11,572 bases of DNA from Acidobacteriota bacterium. Its GTDB lineage: Bacteria; Acidobacteriota; Thermoanaerobaculia; Multivoradales; JAHEKO01. Made by a program: the position numbers and the translations under genes. The DNA is taken from the NCBI GenBank assembly GCA_006227875.1, contig SBFI01000409.1, positions 1 to 11,572 of the forward strand. Direction: 5' to 3'. Positions 1 to 6,681 of this stretch are shown here, piece by piece (positions within the stretch are counted from its first letter, which is position 1; each line of letters opens with the position of its first letter). The notes below the pieces were generated by a model. That model searched no databases. It was not told the origin of the DNA and was given only the letters and a program-made list of their open reading frames with translations.

Positions 1-1
1 C

Positions 2-1090
2 GGCCTGTCGGTGGCCGAGCAGCAGCTGGTGGAGATAGCGGGGGCGTTGCGCCAGAGGATCCGACTGTTGGTCATGGACGAGCCGACAGCGGCGCTATCC
101 CGCAGCGAGATCGAAGCGCTATTCGAGGTCGTCCGCTCGCTGTGCCGCACCGGAGTGCCTGTCATCTACATCTCGCATCGGTTGAGAGAGATCTTTGCCA
201 TCGGTGACCGGGTGACCGTCATGCGCGACGGCCAAACGGTGGGGACACGCGAAGTGGAGAAGACCGATGTCGGCGAGCTCATCAATCTGATGGTGGGCCG
301 CACCATCGCCGAGCAGATCCCCAAGCGCGAAGTAGCGATCGGGGAACCGTCTCTCGAGGTGGACGGCCTCGGTCGGGAAGGAGTGCTCTCGCCCACGACC
401 TTCTCGGTCGGCTCGGGTGAGATCCTTGGTGTGGCCGGCCTGATGGGCTCGGGACGAACCGAGCTGGCCCGAGCCATCTTTGGCGCCGACCCCACGGATA
501 CCGGTACCGTGAGCGTGACCGGCCGAGATCTTCCCGGACAGCAACCGTCCGCGTCCATTGCGGCGGGCCTGGGTTTCCTCACCGAAGATCGCAAGCTGCA
601 GGGACTGCTGCTCAAGCGCTCGGTTACCGAAAACATCACCTTGACGACGCTGGACGACTTCGCCCGCCTCGGTGTGATCGATCTCGGGGCCGAGAGTGAG
701 CGGGCGGGAACCATGGTCGACAGGCTCGGTATTCGTGCCGCCTCCCTGGATCAGGAAGCGGAGAACCTATCCGGCGGGAACCAACAGAAGGTGGTATTGG
801 CGCGCTGGCTTGCAGCCCGCTGCCGGGTGCTGCTGTTCGACGAGCCCACCCGTGGTATCGATGTGGGAGCCAAGGCGGAGATCTACGAGCTCATCGGCGA
901 GCTGGTCGAGCAAGGGGTGGCCGTGGTACTGATCTCGAGTGAGATGCCCGAGCTGCTCGGGTTGGCCGATCGGGTGGCGGTGATGCACGAGGGGGCCTTG
1001 CAGGGGATCGTGCCGCGGGCCGAGGCCACCCAGGAGAGAATTCTCCAGCTCGCCCTCGGGCACGCTATCCCGACGGCTTCGTCGGATTGA
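2..1090 (+). CDS. Sugar ABC transporter ATP-binding protein (RbsA/MglA/XylG type), 5'-truncated by window edge
   Basis: This is the energy-coupling ATPase of a carbohydrate (or nucleoside) ABC importer, acting on the cytoplasmic face of the inner membrane. The protein carries two ABC domains in one chain. The reading frame is open from base 2, where the codons give GLSVAEQQLVEIA, the signature motif of domain 1, so the first Walker A and roughly 140 N-terminal residues lie outside the window. Counting from the GTG at 11 (359 codons), domain 1 shows Walker B LLVMDEPTAALS (19-30) and H-loop VIYISHR (51-57). Domain 2 shows the degenerate Walker A GLMGSGRTE (143-151), with Arg replacing Lys as is usual for this family, LTEDRKLQGL (190-199), signature LSGGNQQK (253-260), Walker B VLLFDEPTRGID (273-284) and switch VVLISSE (305-311). 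GTG 11 is not the real start. The substrate cannot be told from the sequence. Permease and binding-protein genes are presumably upstream. The 3' end overlaps the convergent PfkB kinase gene. Confidence 0.95.
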   Translation, partial: GLSVAEQQLVEIAGALRQRIRLLVMDEPTAALSRSEIEALFEVVRSLCRTGVPVIYISHRLREIFAIGDRVTVMRDGQTVGTREVEKTDVGELINLMVGRTIAEQIPKREVAIGEPSLEVDGLGREGVLSPTTFSVGSGEILGVAGLMGSGRTELARAIFGADPTDTGTVSVTGRDLPGQQPSASIAAGLGFLTEDRKLQGLLLKRSVTENITLTTLDDFARLGVIDLGAESERAGTMVDRLGIRAASLDQEAENLSGGNQQKVVLARWLAARCRVLLFDEPTRGIDVGAKAEIYELIGELVEQGVAVVLISSEMPELLGLADRVAVMHEGALQGIVPRAEATQERILQLALGHAIPTASSD

Positions 1091-1979
1091 GTCCGCTCCA
1101 CTCCTCGGGTGCCGGGATAGCGGTGCGGCCACCGAGCTTCAGGGCCACTCTCGACGCTGCCCAGGCGCCGAAGTCGAGTCGTTTTTCGACGTTCCAGCCA
1201 CGCAAGAGACCGTAGGTGTAGCCGGCGTGAAAGATGTCGCCGCAGCCGGTGGTGTCGACCGCCTCTACCGGGTAGGCCGGCCGCTCGATCTCGATCCCTT
1301 CGGCGACCGCCACGTAACCCCGTTCGCCCAGCGTAACGCCGACGACAGTCGGACCCATCTCGGCGAGCCGATGGCAGACCTCGATCGGGTATACGCCTTT
1401 CGCAAATGAACTGGCGAAATCCTCACCGGTGATGAAGTGATGGCTCAGGCTGGCGAGCTCCAGCCTTCCCTCACGCAACGAGCCGGCATCGACGACGACC
1501 TGCACACCCGCATCCTTTGCCGTTTTCGCCGCGGCCAGGCTGGCCTCGGGAAAGATGCCATCGGTGTAGAAGACCTCGGATCGGCGAAGCAGATCGTGGT
1601 CGACCTCGTCGGCGGTTGGTGGTGATCCGGTCGGGCGTCGCCAGAAAAGCGTTCGCCTCCCGAGACCCGGCTCGGCAACGACAAATGAGAACTGTGAGTC
1701 GCGATCCTCTCTTACGCGGAGACCCTCGATGTCGATCCCCTCTTGCTCGAGCTCCTGCCGGATCAGGGAACCGAAGTCGTCATCTCCAACCACACCGGCG
1801 ATCGCACAAGATGACCCCCAGCGGGCCAGAGCCACGAGGGCGGTCGCCACTGGTCCGCCACCCTGTACCACCAGACCGGAAAACTCACACTTGCTGTCCG
1901 GGGGTGGAAAGCTCTCGATGCGACCCAGGTAATCGATACAGCACTGCCCCAGACCGAACACTTGAATGGCGCCAGCCAT
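1065..1979 (-). CDS. PfkB/ribokinase-family carbohydrate kinase
   Basis: A cytoplasmic kinase predicted to phosphorylate a sugar, sugar derivative or nucleoside with ATP. At 304 residues it has normal length for the family. The N-terminal strand VFGLGQCCIDY (7-17) and the glycine-rich substrate loop VVQGGGPVATALVALARWG (37-55) correspond to PfkB signature 1. VVGVTLGERG (212-221) is the strand before the ATP site. VDTTGCGDIFHAGY (241-254) is signature 2, with Asp248 as the predicted catalytic base and GCG forming the anion hole. The start is the ATG at 1977-1979; only a weak purine stretch precedes it. The gene converges on the sugar ABC ATPase gene and overlaps its 3' end by 26 bp. Together they suggest uptake followed by phosphorylation of a carbohydrate, but they are not in one operon. 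The upstream ankyrin gene ends 78 bp away on the same strand. Family membership is firm; the substrate is unknown. Confidence 0.93.
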   Translation of the reverse strand: MAGAIQVFGLGQCCIDYLGRIESFPPPDSKCEFSGLVVQGGGPVATALVALARWGSSCAIAGVVGDDDFGSLIRQELEQEGIDIEGLRVREDRDSQFSFVVAEPGLGRRTLFWRRPTGSPPTADEVDHDLLRRSEVFYTDGIFPEASLAAAKTAKDAGVQVVVDAGSLREGRLELASLSHHFITGEDFASSFAKGVYPIEVCHRLAEMGPTVVGVTLGERGYVAVAEGIEIERPAYPVEAVDTTGCGDIFHAGYTYGLLRGWNVEKRLDFGAWAASRVALKLGGRTAIPAPEEWSGLNPTKPSG

Positions 1980-2024
1980 GCGGCGATTCTACTCTTCGCC
2001 TACGTGTGATCGGGTCTTGGAGAC

Positions 2025-2044
2025 TGCGGCAGGGGCGGGCCGCA
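2025..2044 (-). other. Small GC-rich hairpin between the ankyrin and PfkB genes
   Basis: The 78-bp gap between the ankyrin stop codon and the PfkB start holds a perfect 6-bp inverted repeat, TGCGGC (2025-2030) and GCCGCA (2039-2044), with an 8-nt loop. On the minus strand it lies just after the ankyrin stop. No T-run follows, so it is not a convincing intrinsic terminator. It might weakly attenuate read-through into the kinase gene or be chance in GC-rich DNA. Confidence 0.25.
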
Positions 2045-2057
2045 AACCTACGAGCGG

Positions 2058-3305
2058 TTAAAGGGCACCCGGGGCGCCGATACCGTCGAGGATGCGTGAG
2101 TGGCTCAGTAGGCCGTCGATGCGGTCGATCCCTTCGGCATCCGGGCTGCCGCCGCCGTCCACGATCAGGATTTGACCGTCGTGGGTCTCGCCGAGACCCA
2201 GAAGGCGAACTACTCGCTGATCGCCCACCGCGCCCTTGCCCAACTGATAACGGCGTAGCTTGAAGGTCACCCCATCGACGCTCTTGATGGTGTAGACACG
2301 TCTGTCCTCGAGCTGGGGTGAGCTCTCCAACTCGTTGACGGTGTCGCGGTAGCGGTCCCACCAGGGACCGGAGCGGCTCAGGATCAAGAAGACCTGGGCC
2401 TCTTCGGCTCTGGGTGAGCGCAGCAGGATCCGGTAGCTCCCGGGTGGGTCTCCGGTGGTGGAGAAGGTGGTGTGCTCGGGCCAGAAGGACGAGTCCTCCT
2501 CGAAGGGGTCGAAGAGAAGCCAGTCGGGGGGCATGGCCAAAGGCGAGCGCACCGAGCCCGGCGCTCTCTTTTGCCGCGCGGTCTCGGCCATGTGGTCCTC
2601 GAGCTGGGTGGCGATTGTCCAGTTGCCGGCACTCTTGGCGATCTCCCATGGACTCCAGCCGTCGTTGTCCACTACTTGCGGGTCGGCCCCGGCTTCCAGC
2701 AGCAGCTGGATCACCTCGGCGTCGCCTTCGCGCACCGCGTGGTGAAGCGGTGTCCAGCCGGCGGCGTCGGTGGCGTTGATGTCGGCACCGGCCGCGAGCA
2801 GATCGGTGACGATCTCTTCATGCCCGCCAAACGCTGCCATCGCCAGAGGCGTCATTTCCTGCGCCCCGGCCTTCAACTCCAGCTTGGCGCCCTTCTCGAG
2901 CAGCAGGGCGACAAACTCCCGGTGTCCCTGGCCAGCGGCGGAGGCGAGCGGCAACCCGCCGAGGCTCGGTGGGCTCAGATTGGGATTGGCGCCGGCGGCG
3001 AGCAAAGCGCTCGCCACCGGGACGCTGCCGACCTCACCGGCCGCCAACAGGGCCGTGGAGCCGTGGGTGTTGAGTCCGTCGACCGCCACCCCGGCCTTGA
3101 GCAGCAGCCCGACCACCTCGGCATCGCCGCTGGTGGCCCGGGCCACCAGCTCGTCCGCGTCGATGTTGATTCCGCGGCGTTTGAGCTCGGCCTTGGCGCC
3201 AAAGCAACCGGCGGTTAACAGGGCCGCCAGCACCAGCAAATGCAATCCGGTAGTCAGTCGCCAGTTGCCCGGTGTCCGTCGATGGCTGCGATCTGTCGTC
3301 GTCAT
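2058..3305 (-). CDS. Ankyrin-repeat lipoprotein with an unrecognised C-terminal domain
   Basis: A predicted exported, lipid-anchored protein-binding protein of 415 residues. A basic N-terminus (to Arg16) and hydrophobic stretch LHLLVLAALLTAGC (21-34) form a lipoprotein-type signal with Cys34 as the anchor; Thr at -3 makes the lipobox imperfect. Residues 47-240 hold about six ankyrin-type units, most clearly TPLAMAAFGGHEEIVTDLL (152-170), TPLHHAVREGDAEVIQLLL (185-203) and a degenerate cap SPWEIAKSAGNWTIATQL (218-235). The C-terminal 155 or so residues (from MPPDWLLFDPF, 258-268) match no domain I recognise. The start is the ATG at 3303-3305, chosen because GGGGA lies 7 nt upstream on the minus strand. 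The frame can extend to a TTG at 3332, which has no ribosome binding site. It is divergent from the GIN-domain lipoprotein gene. The binding partner is unknown. Confidence 0.85.
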   Translation of the reverse strand: MTTTDRSHRRTPGNWRLTTGLHLLVLAALLTAGCFGAKAELKRRGINIDADELVARATSGDAEVVGLLLKAGVAVDGLNTHGSTALLAAGEVGSVPVASALLAAGANPNLSPPSLGGLPLASAAGQGHREFVALLLEKGAKLELKAGAQEMTPLAMAAFGGHEEIVTDLLAAGADINATDAAGWTPLHHAVREGDAEVIQLLLEAGADPQVVDNDGWSPWEIAKSAGNWTIATQLEDHMAETARQKRAPGSVRSPLAMPPDWLLFDPFEEDSSFWPEHTTFSTTGDPPGSYRILLRSPRAEEAQVFLILSRSGPWWDRYRDTVNELESSPQLEDRRVYTIKSVDGVTFKLRRYQLGKGAVGDQRVVRLLGLGETHDGQILIVDGGGSPDAEGIDRIDGLLSHSRILDGIGAPGAL

Positions 3306-3312
3306 TTCAGGT

Positions 3313-3317
3313 TCCCC
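3313..3317 (-). promoter_or_regulatory. Ribosome binding site fixing the ankyrin lipoprotein start
   Basis: On the minus strand GGGGA precedes the ATG at 3305 with a 7-nt spacer. The alternative TTG start at 3332 has no purine-rich sequence in front of it. This supports the shorter 415-residue protein, which also places the lipoprotein signal closer to the N-terminus. Confidence 0.5.
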
Positions 3318-3472
3318 GTCCGGAGCGGTCAAAGCGTGGTTCGGTGACCTTACGGATCATGGCGCGCTCGAGCCGATTTCTCAATGGCGATATCCACAAT
3401 CCGGTGGCTGCGGACTCCAACCGCCAAAGTCGCGTTCTGCGATTGAGGAGGGCTCTGACGAGCCACAAGCGG

Positions 3473-3479
3473 AAGGAGG
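3473..3479 (+). promoter_or_regulatory. Strong ribosome binding site of the GIN-domain lipoprotein gene
   Basis: AAGGAGG, a full anti-16S match, lies 7 nt before the ATG at 3487. It decides the start, because the reading frame is open far upstream, to at least 2770, through DNA that is coding on the opposite strand. Confidence 0.8.
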
Positions 3480-3486
3480 CCGAAAG

Positions 3487-4215
3487 ATGAGAGCTCGTGG
3501 ACAGTTTTCACGATCAGCAAGGGGCCGGAGGCTTGCCCGCTCGGGTCTACTACTTGCAGCAGTATTGGGTGTTCTGGCCTGCGGTGGTGGCAGTGGGGGA
3601 GGGAGCACCACCATCACCGGGCCCGGTGCCATCGTCCAGGGATCGGGAGTAACGGTTACCGAGACGCGGTCGGTCAGCGGCATCAGCGGCGTCTCCATCT
3701 CCGGCGTCGGGTTGTTGATCATCGAGCAGACCGGGAGTGAGTCCTTGACCGTCACCGCCGAGGAGAACATCCTGCCGCTGCTCACCGTGGAGATCGTCGG
3801 TGACCTCTTGATCCTGGGTATCCAACCCAACACCCAGATCAATACCACCCAGGGGATCGTCTATCGGCTGACCGTCAGGGAGCTCGACAGGATCTCCCTG
3901 TCCGGTGCCACACAGGTCGAGGCGAGCGGCCTCGATACCAGTTATCTCGAGGTGAGCCTCAGTGGGGCTTCGGCGGCGGTGCTTGCGGGGACTGCCCAGC
4001 GCCAGCTGGTAGCGGTCTCGGGGGCGTCGCGCTACGACTCAGCGGCTCTGTCCTGCCGGTACGCCACGGTCGACATCTCCGGCGCCAGCTCGGCGGTGGT
4101 GCGGGTCAGCGATCGCCTGGAGGGACAGGTGACGGGAGCGGCGGTGCTCGAGTACTACGGGAATCCCCTGGTGGAGGTCTCCGGTGGCGCCACGGTGCGG
4201 CGGATCGGCGGCTAA
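3487..4215 (+). CDS. GIN-domain (DUF2807) lipoprotein
   Basis: A predicted lipid-anchored envelope protein of 242 residues. The basic N-terminus RGRRLARSG (12-20) and hydrophobic LLLAAVLGVLAC (21-32) end in a putative lipobox Cys32. A Gly/Ser-rich linker (33-40) and a beta-strand-rich domain follow. From about residue 50 the sequence has the pattern of the DUF2807 (putative auto-transporter adhesin head, GIN) family: GSGVTVTETRSVSGISGVSI (52-71), TVEIVGDLLILGI (100-112), then SGA-containing turns recurring at SLSGATQVEASG (137-148), SLSGASAAV (157-165), VSGASRYDSA (177-186), DISGASSAVV (196-205) and VSGGATV (231-237), as in a beta-helix. The molecular role of the family is not established; it is often linked to surface or stress-responsive proteins. 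Its stop codon overlaps the stop of the convergent yhhN-like gene. Its promoter should lie in the 181-bp divergent gap with the ankyrin gene, where I could not identify clear -35/-10 boxes. Confidence 0.88.
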   Translation: MRARGQFSRSARGRRLARSGLLLAAVLGVLACGGGSGGGSTTITGPGAIVQGSGVTVTETRSVSGISGVSISGVGLLIIEQTGSESLTVTAEENILPLLTVEIVGDLLILGIQPNTQINTTQGIVYRLTVRELDRISLSGATQVEASGLDTSYLEVSLSGASAAVLAGTAQRQLVAVSGASRYDSAALSCRYATVDISGASSAVVRVSDRLEGQVTGAAVLEYYGNPLVEVSGGATVRRIGG

Positions 4216-4844
4216 GCCGCCCCCACGCTGATGGCGAACAACAGCTGGGCCATGTAGTAGAGGGGTAGACCCCAGAGTCGATTGACAAACGACTTTTTGA
4301 CAAAACGGTCGCGCGCCACTGCCAGGTCGGAGAGGTAGAAGGCGACGGGGGCGATCAGCAGGATCGGCAGCCGGTTGGCGCCAAAGGCGCCTGCCCCCAG
4401 GGCCACCATGAGTGAGATCACCGCTATGTAGGCCATGACCGGTAGCTTCATCGCCGCGCCGACGTACGGGAGAAGCCAGCGGCCGACCGGCAGCGCGATG
4501 GCGACGAGAATAAGCGCCGCGGAGGCCGCCCAGAGCCAATCGACCCCACGAACGACAAAAGCCGTGGCATAGGCGACGTGGCCAAGGAGAAAGCTGAAGA
4601 GCCCGGCTCTGAAAGGCCGCACCTCGCGCGAAAGCAGAAACAGATCCCCGAGCAGGCAGAGAACCAGGCCGCTCAGGATCCAACGGCCATAGTGTGTCGA
4701 TGTCGCGCCGGCGAGCAGGGCACAGAGAACAAACCCGATCGATGCCAGGGGCTTGAAGGCTCGACGCCCCCACTGGCGGCCTGTCGCCTCGGAGCAGAGC
4801 ACCAAGACGACAAAAAGCCCGGTAAGGGCGATGGTGGCGTGCAT
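4212..4844 (-). CDS. YhhN/TMEM86-family integral membrane protein (putative lysoplasmalogenase)
   Basis: A 210-residue, mostly hydrophobic protein with about seven to eight membrane segments. Family motifs appear in order: KPLAS (31-35), LLGDLFLL (64-71), GLFSFLLGHVAY (81-92), YLSDL (170-174) and WGLPLYYMAQLL (191-202). These match YhhN (PF07947). Eukaryotic TMEM86 members of that family hydrolyse the vinyl-ether bond of lysoplasmalogen; the bacterial activity is much less certain. The conserved acidic residues Asp67 and Asp173 are the likely active-site candidates by family analogy. The start is the ATG at 4842-4844, but no Shine-Dalgarno sequence precedes it. Because the TPR lipoprotein gene ends only 28 bp upstream on the same strand, co-transcription is likely. 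The 3' end shares four bases with the end of the convergent GIN-domain gene (TAA on plus, TAG on minus). The family call is firm; the enzymatic role is inference. Confidence 0.88.
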   Translation of the reverse strand: MHATIALTGLFVVLVLCSEATGRQWGRRAFKPLASIGFVLCALLAGATSTHYGRWILSGLVLCLLGDLFLLSREVRPFRAGLFSFLLGHVAYATAFVVRGVDWLWAASAALILVAIALPVGRWLLPYVGAAMKLPVMAYIAVISLMVALGAGAFGANRLPILLIAPVAFYLSDLAVARDRFVKKSFVNRLWGLPLYYMAQLLFAISVGAA

Positions 4845-4872
4845 GGCGGGAAGGGTAGGGTGCTGCTCCGGA

Positions 4873-5646
4873 TCAGCCGGGATTGCCGGCGCCGGTCATC
4901 TCTTCGTAGTGGAGCTGACTCTCCCAGTCGGCTAGAGCGTCCTCGTTGCGACCAAGCTTCTCCAGCGCCTGGGCGCGAACACCATAGGCGCGTGCCACGC
5001 CTGGCCAGTTCTCGATCGGCATCAGGATCTCGAGCGCCTTGTCGGCTGCAGCGATGACCTCCTCCGGAGCGGCCTCGACCAGCCCGGCGGCGGCCAGATC
5101 GGCCTGCAATATCCAGTACCAGCCCAGCCCCTGCTTGTGGTCGTAGCTGTCGCCACCTTCGAACTCTGTCCGGGCCTCCTCCAGCAGTTCCAAACCGCCT
5201 TCGAGGTCGCCGGTGGCGATAGCCGTCGAGCCGTAGGACATCAGAGTCCGGGCCAGCGCGATCTGGTCACCCGAGGCGCGGGCGGCTTCAATCTCGCGCT
5301 CGCTCAGAAGCTTGGCCTCCTCTGTGCGCCCGAGCTGGCGCAGCATGTTGCCCTGTCGGAGCAGCGAGTAGGCGAGCACCCGCTGTTGCTCGGCAAAGGC
5401 GGGATCGCCGGATTCCAGGCCGAGCGCCAGGAGATCTTGCTCCACCGCCTGGTAGTCCTCGAGGGCTGCTTCGAGCTCGCCCTGCTGCTCGAGGGTGGTG
5501 AGAGTGCTCTCGATCCGCTGTTCGAGCGCAAAGACCTCCTCGTTGGTGGATGAGCGGGAGCTTGTCGACTCCCGACCGGGGGGAGCCTGACAAGAGAGGA
5601 GAAGTGCGGTCGCCAAGGCCACAGCCAGCAGATGGTTTGTTCTCAT
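4873..5646 (-). CDS. TPR-like repeat lipoprotein
   Basis: A predicted exported lipoprotein of 257 residues. The signal is compact: MRTN, a hydrophobic core LLAVALATALLLSC (6-19), lipobox LLSC with Cys19, then a Ser/Thr/Arg-rich linker (25-34). The rest is helical. Paired-helix units resemble tetratricopeptide repeats, for example AYSLLRQGNMLRQLGRTEEA (92-111), RTLMSYGSTAIATGDLEGG (133-151) and ARAYGVRAQALEKLGRNEDA (218-237), so it probably serves as a protein-interaction scaffold at the membrane. The ATG at 5644-5646 is preferred because it gives a textbook lipoprotein signal. A GTG at 5691 in the same frame would add 15 residues ahead of the signal. Neither start has a strong ribosome binding site. 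It is probably the first gene of a two-gene unit with the YhhN-like gene. No specific function is recognisable. Confidence 0.8.
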   Translation of the reverse strand: MRTNHLLAVALATALLLSCQAPPGRESTSSRSSTNEEVFALEQRIESTLTTLEQQGELEAALEDYQAVEQDLLALGLESGDPAFAEQQRVLAYSLLRQGNMLRQLGRTEEAKLLSEREIEAARASGDQIALARTLMSYGSTAIATGDLEGGLELLEEARTEFEGGDSYDHKQGLGWYWILQADLAAAGLVEAAPEEVIAAADKALEILMPIENWPGVARAYGVRAQALEKLGRNEDALADWESQLHYEEMTGAGNPG

Positions 5647-5708
5647 GTCGCGGATGATACGCGATCCCGGGCGCGTGACGGGCGAGAACACTCCGCTGGC
5701 GTTGGGCC

Positions 5709-5763
5709 AAAAAAACTGGCCGGCTCGATGCCACCCCCACTTACGAGGTGTTACCGGCCGGCC
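5709..5763 (-). terminator. Candidate rho-independent terminator of the outer-membrane protein gene
   Basis: On the minus strand, 22 bp after the stop of the outer-membrane protein gene, a 7-bp GC stem (5757-5763 paired with 5718-5724) encloses a 32-nt loop. The loop can itself form CACC/GGTG (5747-5750 with 5733-5736). The stem is followed after two bases by seven T residues on the minus strand (A-run at 5709-5715). The U-run makes this better than a chance GC hairpin, but the large loop lowers certainty. Confidence 0.5.
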
Positions 5764-5785
5764 GGAACAGTGAAGGAGGTCTTGG

Positions 5786-6427
5786 TCAGAAGGAGAGTCG
5801 AAGACCCAGAAGAAAATCCTGTGACTGGTAGCCGATATCGGTAGTCACCGAACCGGTCTCCGCGGAGGTCTTGACCTCGGGGTCTTGGGCCTTGAAGTAG
5901 CGGTACTCACCGAAGACTTCCCATCTCTCGCCGATACCGATGCTGAGACCTGCGAGGCCCTGGTACGCCCAAACGCCGTTGTCGTCGTTGAGCACATTGG
6001 GCACGGCGTCGACGCCGAACCGGTCGTAGTCGATCTTGGTCCAGCCCAGGCCGGCACCGATGTAGGGCCTTACCTTGCCGTCGCGATTGAAGTCGTAGAG
6101 CGCGTTGGCCATGAAGGAGCGGGACTTGGCCGCGCCCTTGCTGCCGTCGAGGCCGGTTCCATCCAGCCGGTGCTTGTCGACATCGGCATCACGCCACGAG
6201 ACTTCACCCTCCAAACGCACGCCGTTGTCGAGACGGTAGCCGCCCGAGAAGCCGAAGATAGTGCCACCCTCGAAGGAGGTGTCGATCCTTCCCACCCCGG
6301 TGAGGAAGTCGGTGTCGTCGGTGTTGTTCCAGCCGGCAAAGCCGCCCGCATACCATGACTGAGCGAAGGCCATTGAGCTGCTGAGTGAAATAACAAGAAT
6401 CGTCCAAATCAGTACTCTGTTGAGCAT
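5786..6427 (-). CDS. Outer-membrane beta-barrel protein (OmpA-barrel/porin-like fold)
   Basis: A 213-residue secreted protein predicted to fold as a small (about eight-stranded) beta-barrel in the outer membrane. Residues 1-22 form a Sec signal peptide ending in MAFA with cleavage before Gln23. The mature part alternates polar and aromatic/hydrophobic residues in strand-turn pairs such as WYAGGFAGW (25-33), GFSGGYRLDNGVRLEGEVSW, KVRPYIGAGLGWTKIDY and GERWEVFGEYRYF. The last strand DFLLGLRLSF ends in Phe, the usual BAM-complex recognition signal. The start is the ATG at 6425-6427 with a strong AAAGGAGAA (plus-strand 6433-6441) just upstream. The gene has its own near-consensus promoter and a candidate terminator, so it looks monocistronic and well expressed. 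It is divergent from the B12-domain regulator, a possible controller. The specific role (adhesion, porin or surface antigen) cannot be told. Confidence 0.88.
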   Translation of the reverse strand: MLNRVLIWTILVISLSSSMAFAQSWYAGGFAGWNNTDDTDFLTGVGRIDTSFEGGTIFGFSGGYRLDNGVRLEGEVSWRDADVDKHRLDGTGLDGSKGAAKSRSFMANALYDFNRDGKVRPYIGAGLGWTKIDYDRFGVDAVPNVLNDDNGVWAYQGLAGLSIGIGERWEVFGEYRYFKAQDPEVKTSAETGSVTTDIGYQSQDFLLGLRLSF

Positions 6428-6432
6428 GTGCG

Positions 6433-6441
6433 TTCTCCTTT
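6433..6441 (-). promoter_or_regulatory. Strong ribosome binding site of the outer-membrane protein gene
   Basis: The minus strand reads AAAGGAGAA, about 6 nt before the ATG at 6427. With the near-consensus promoter upstream it suggests high expression. Confidence 0.75.
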
Positions 6442-6523
6442 CGGAATGGTAGAGGCTGTTCTAGTTCCTGTTCTTGCGCCTTAACGGTTGACGAAGCCAA
6501 CTGGATTCGTTCAAATCGTGCAA

Positions 6524-6552
6524 ATTCTAAACAATCAAATCGGCATTGTCAA
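6524..6552 (-). promoter_or_regulatory. Sigma-70-type promoter for the outer-membrane protein gene
   Basis: On the minus strand a perfect -35 box TTGACA (plus-strand 6547-6552) and a 5/6 -10 box TAGAAT (6524-6529) are separated by exactly 17 nt (6530-6546). The surrounding DNA is clearly more AT-rich than the genes. The predicted transcript starts near 6517, leaving a leader of about 90 nt before the ATG. This is the best promoter in the window. Confidence 0.75.
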
Positions 6553-6605
6553 GACCCAGTTTGGGCCAATTACGACCAGACCTATTTCGGCGAATTATGA
6601 GTAAG

Positions 6606-6634
6606 TTGTGCAATTTCAGTGGCCGTGTGACAAT
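6606..6634 (+). promoter_or_regulatory. Possible extended -10 promoter for the B12-domain regulator gene
   Basis: TTGTGC (6606-6611, 3/6 to TTGACA) and GACAAT (6629-6634, 4/6 to TATAAT) are 17 nt apart. A TGT directly before the -10 box fits the extended -10 pattern. Transcription would begin near 6641, giving a leader of about 41 nt to the ATG at 6682. The -35 box overlaps a GTGCAATTTC element that also occurs in the divergent promoter. Confidence 0.35.
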
Positions 6635-6681
6635 AACCTCGGTTGAAGAGATTCGGTCATTTCATCCAGGGGGTCGCGCTC

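Noticed and set aside
1236..1259. Cys in the PfkB motif DTTGCGD instead of the more common Ala
   Set aside because: I recall TGCGD as a fairly common variant among PfkB sugar kinases, so it does not suggest loss of activity.
1517..2263. Long plus-strand frame opposite the PfkB kinase and ankyrin genes
   Set aside because: Arg/Pro-rich shadow of high-GC coding on the minus strand, with no recognisable domain.
2600..3160. Repeated sequence pattern that could suggest DNA repeats
   Set aside because: The periodicity is about 99-105 bp and in frame with the ankyrin repeats of the protein; it is not a CRISPR array or a mobile repeat.
2472..3218. Long plus-strand frame opposite the ankyrin gene
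   Set aside because: Mirror of the repeated ankyrin codons; the Gly/Gln/His-rich translation matches no family.
2770..3486. Upstream extension of the GIN-domain reading frame, giving a 481-residue protein
   Set aside because: The extension runs antisense to the ankyrin gene, has low-complexity Ala/Ser/Pro composition, and the AAGGAGG plus lipoprotein signal at 3487 mark the true start.
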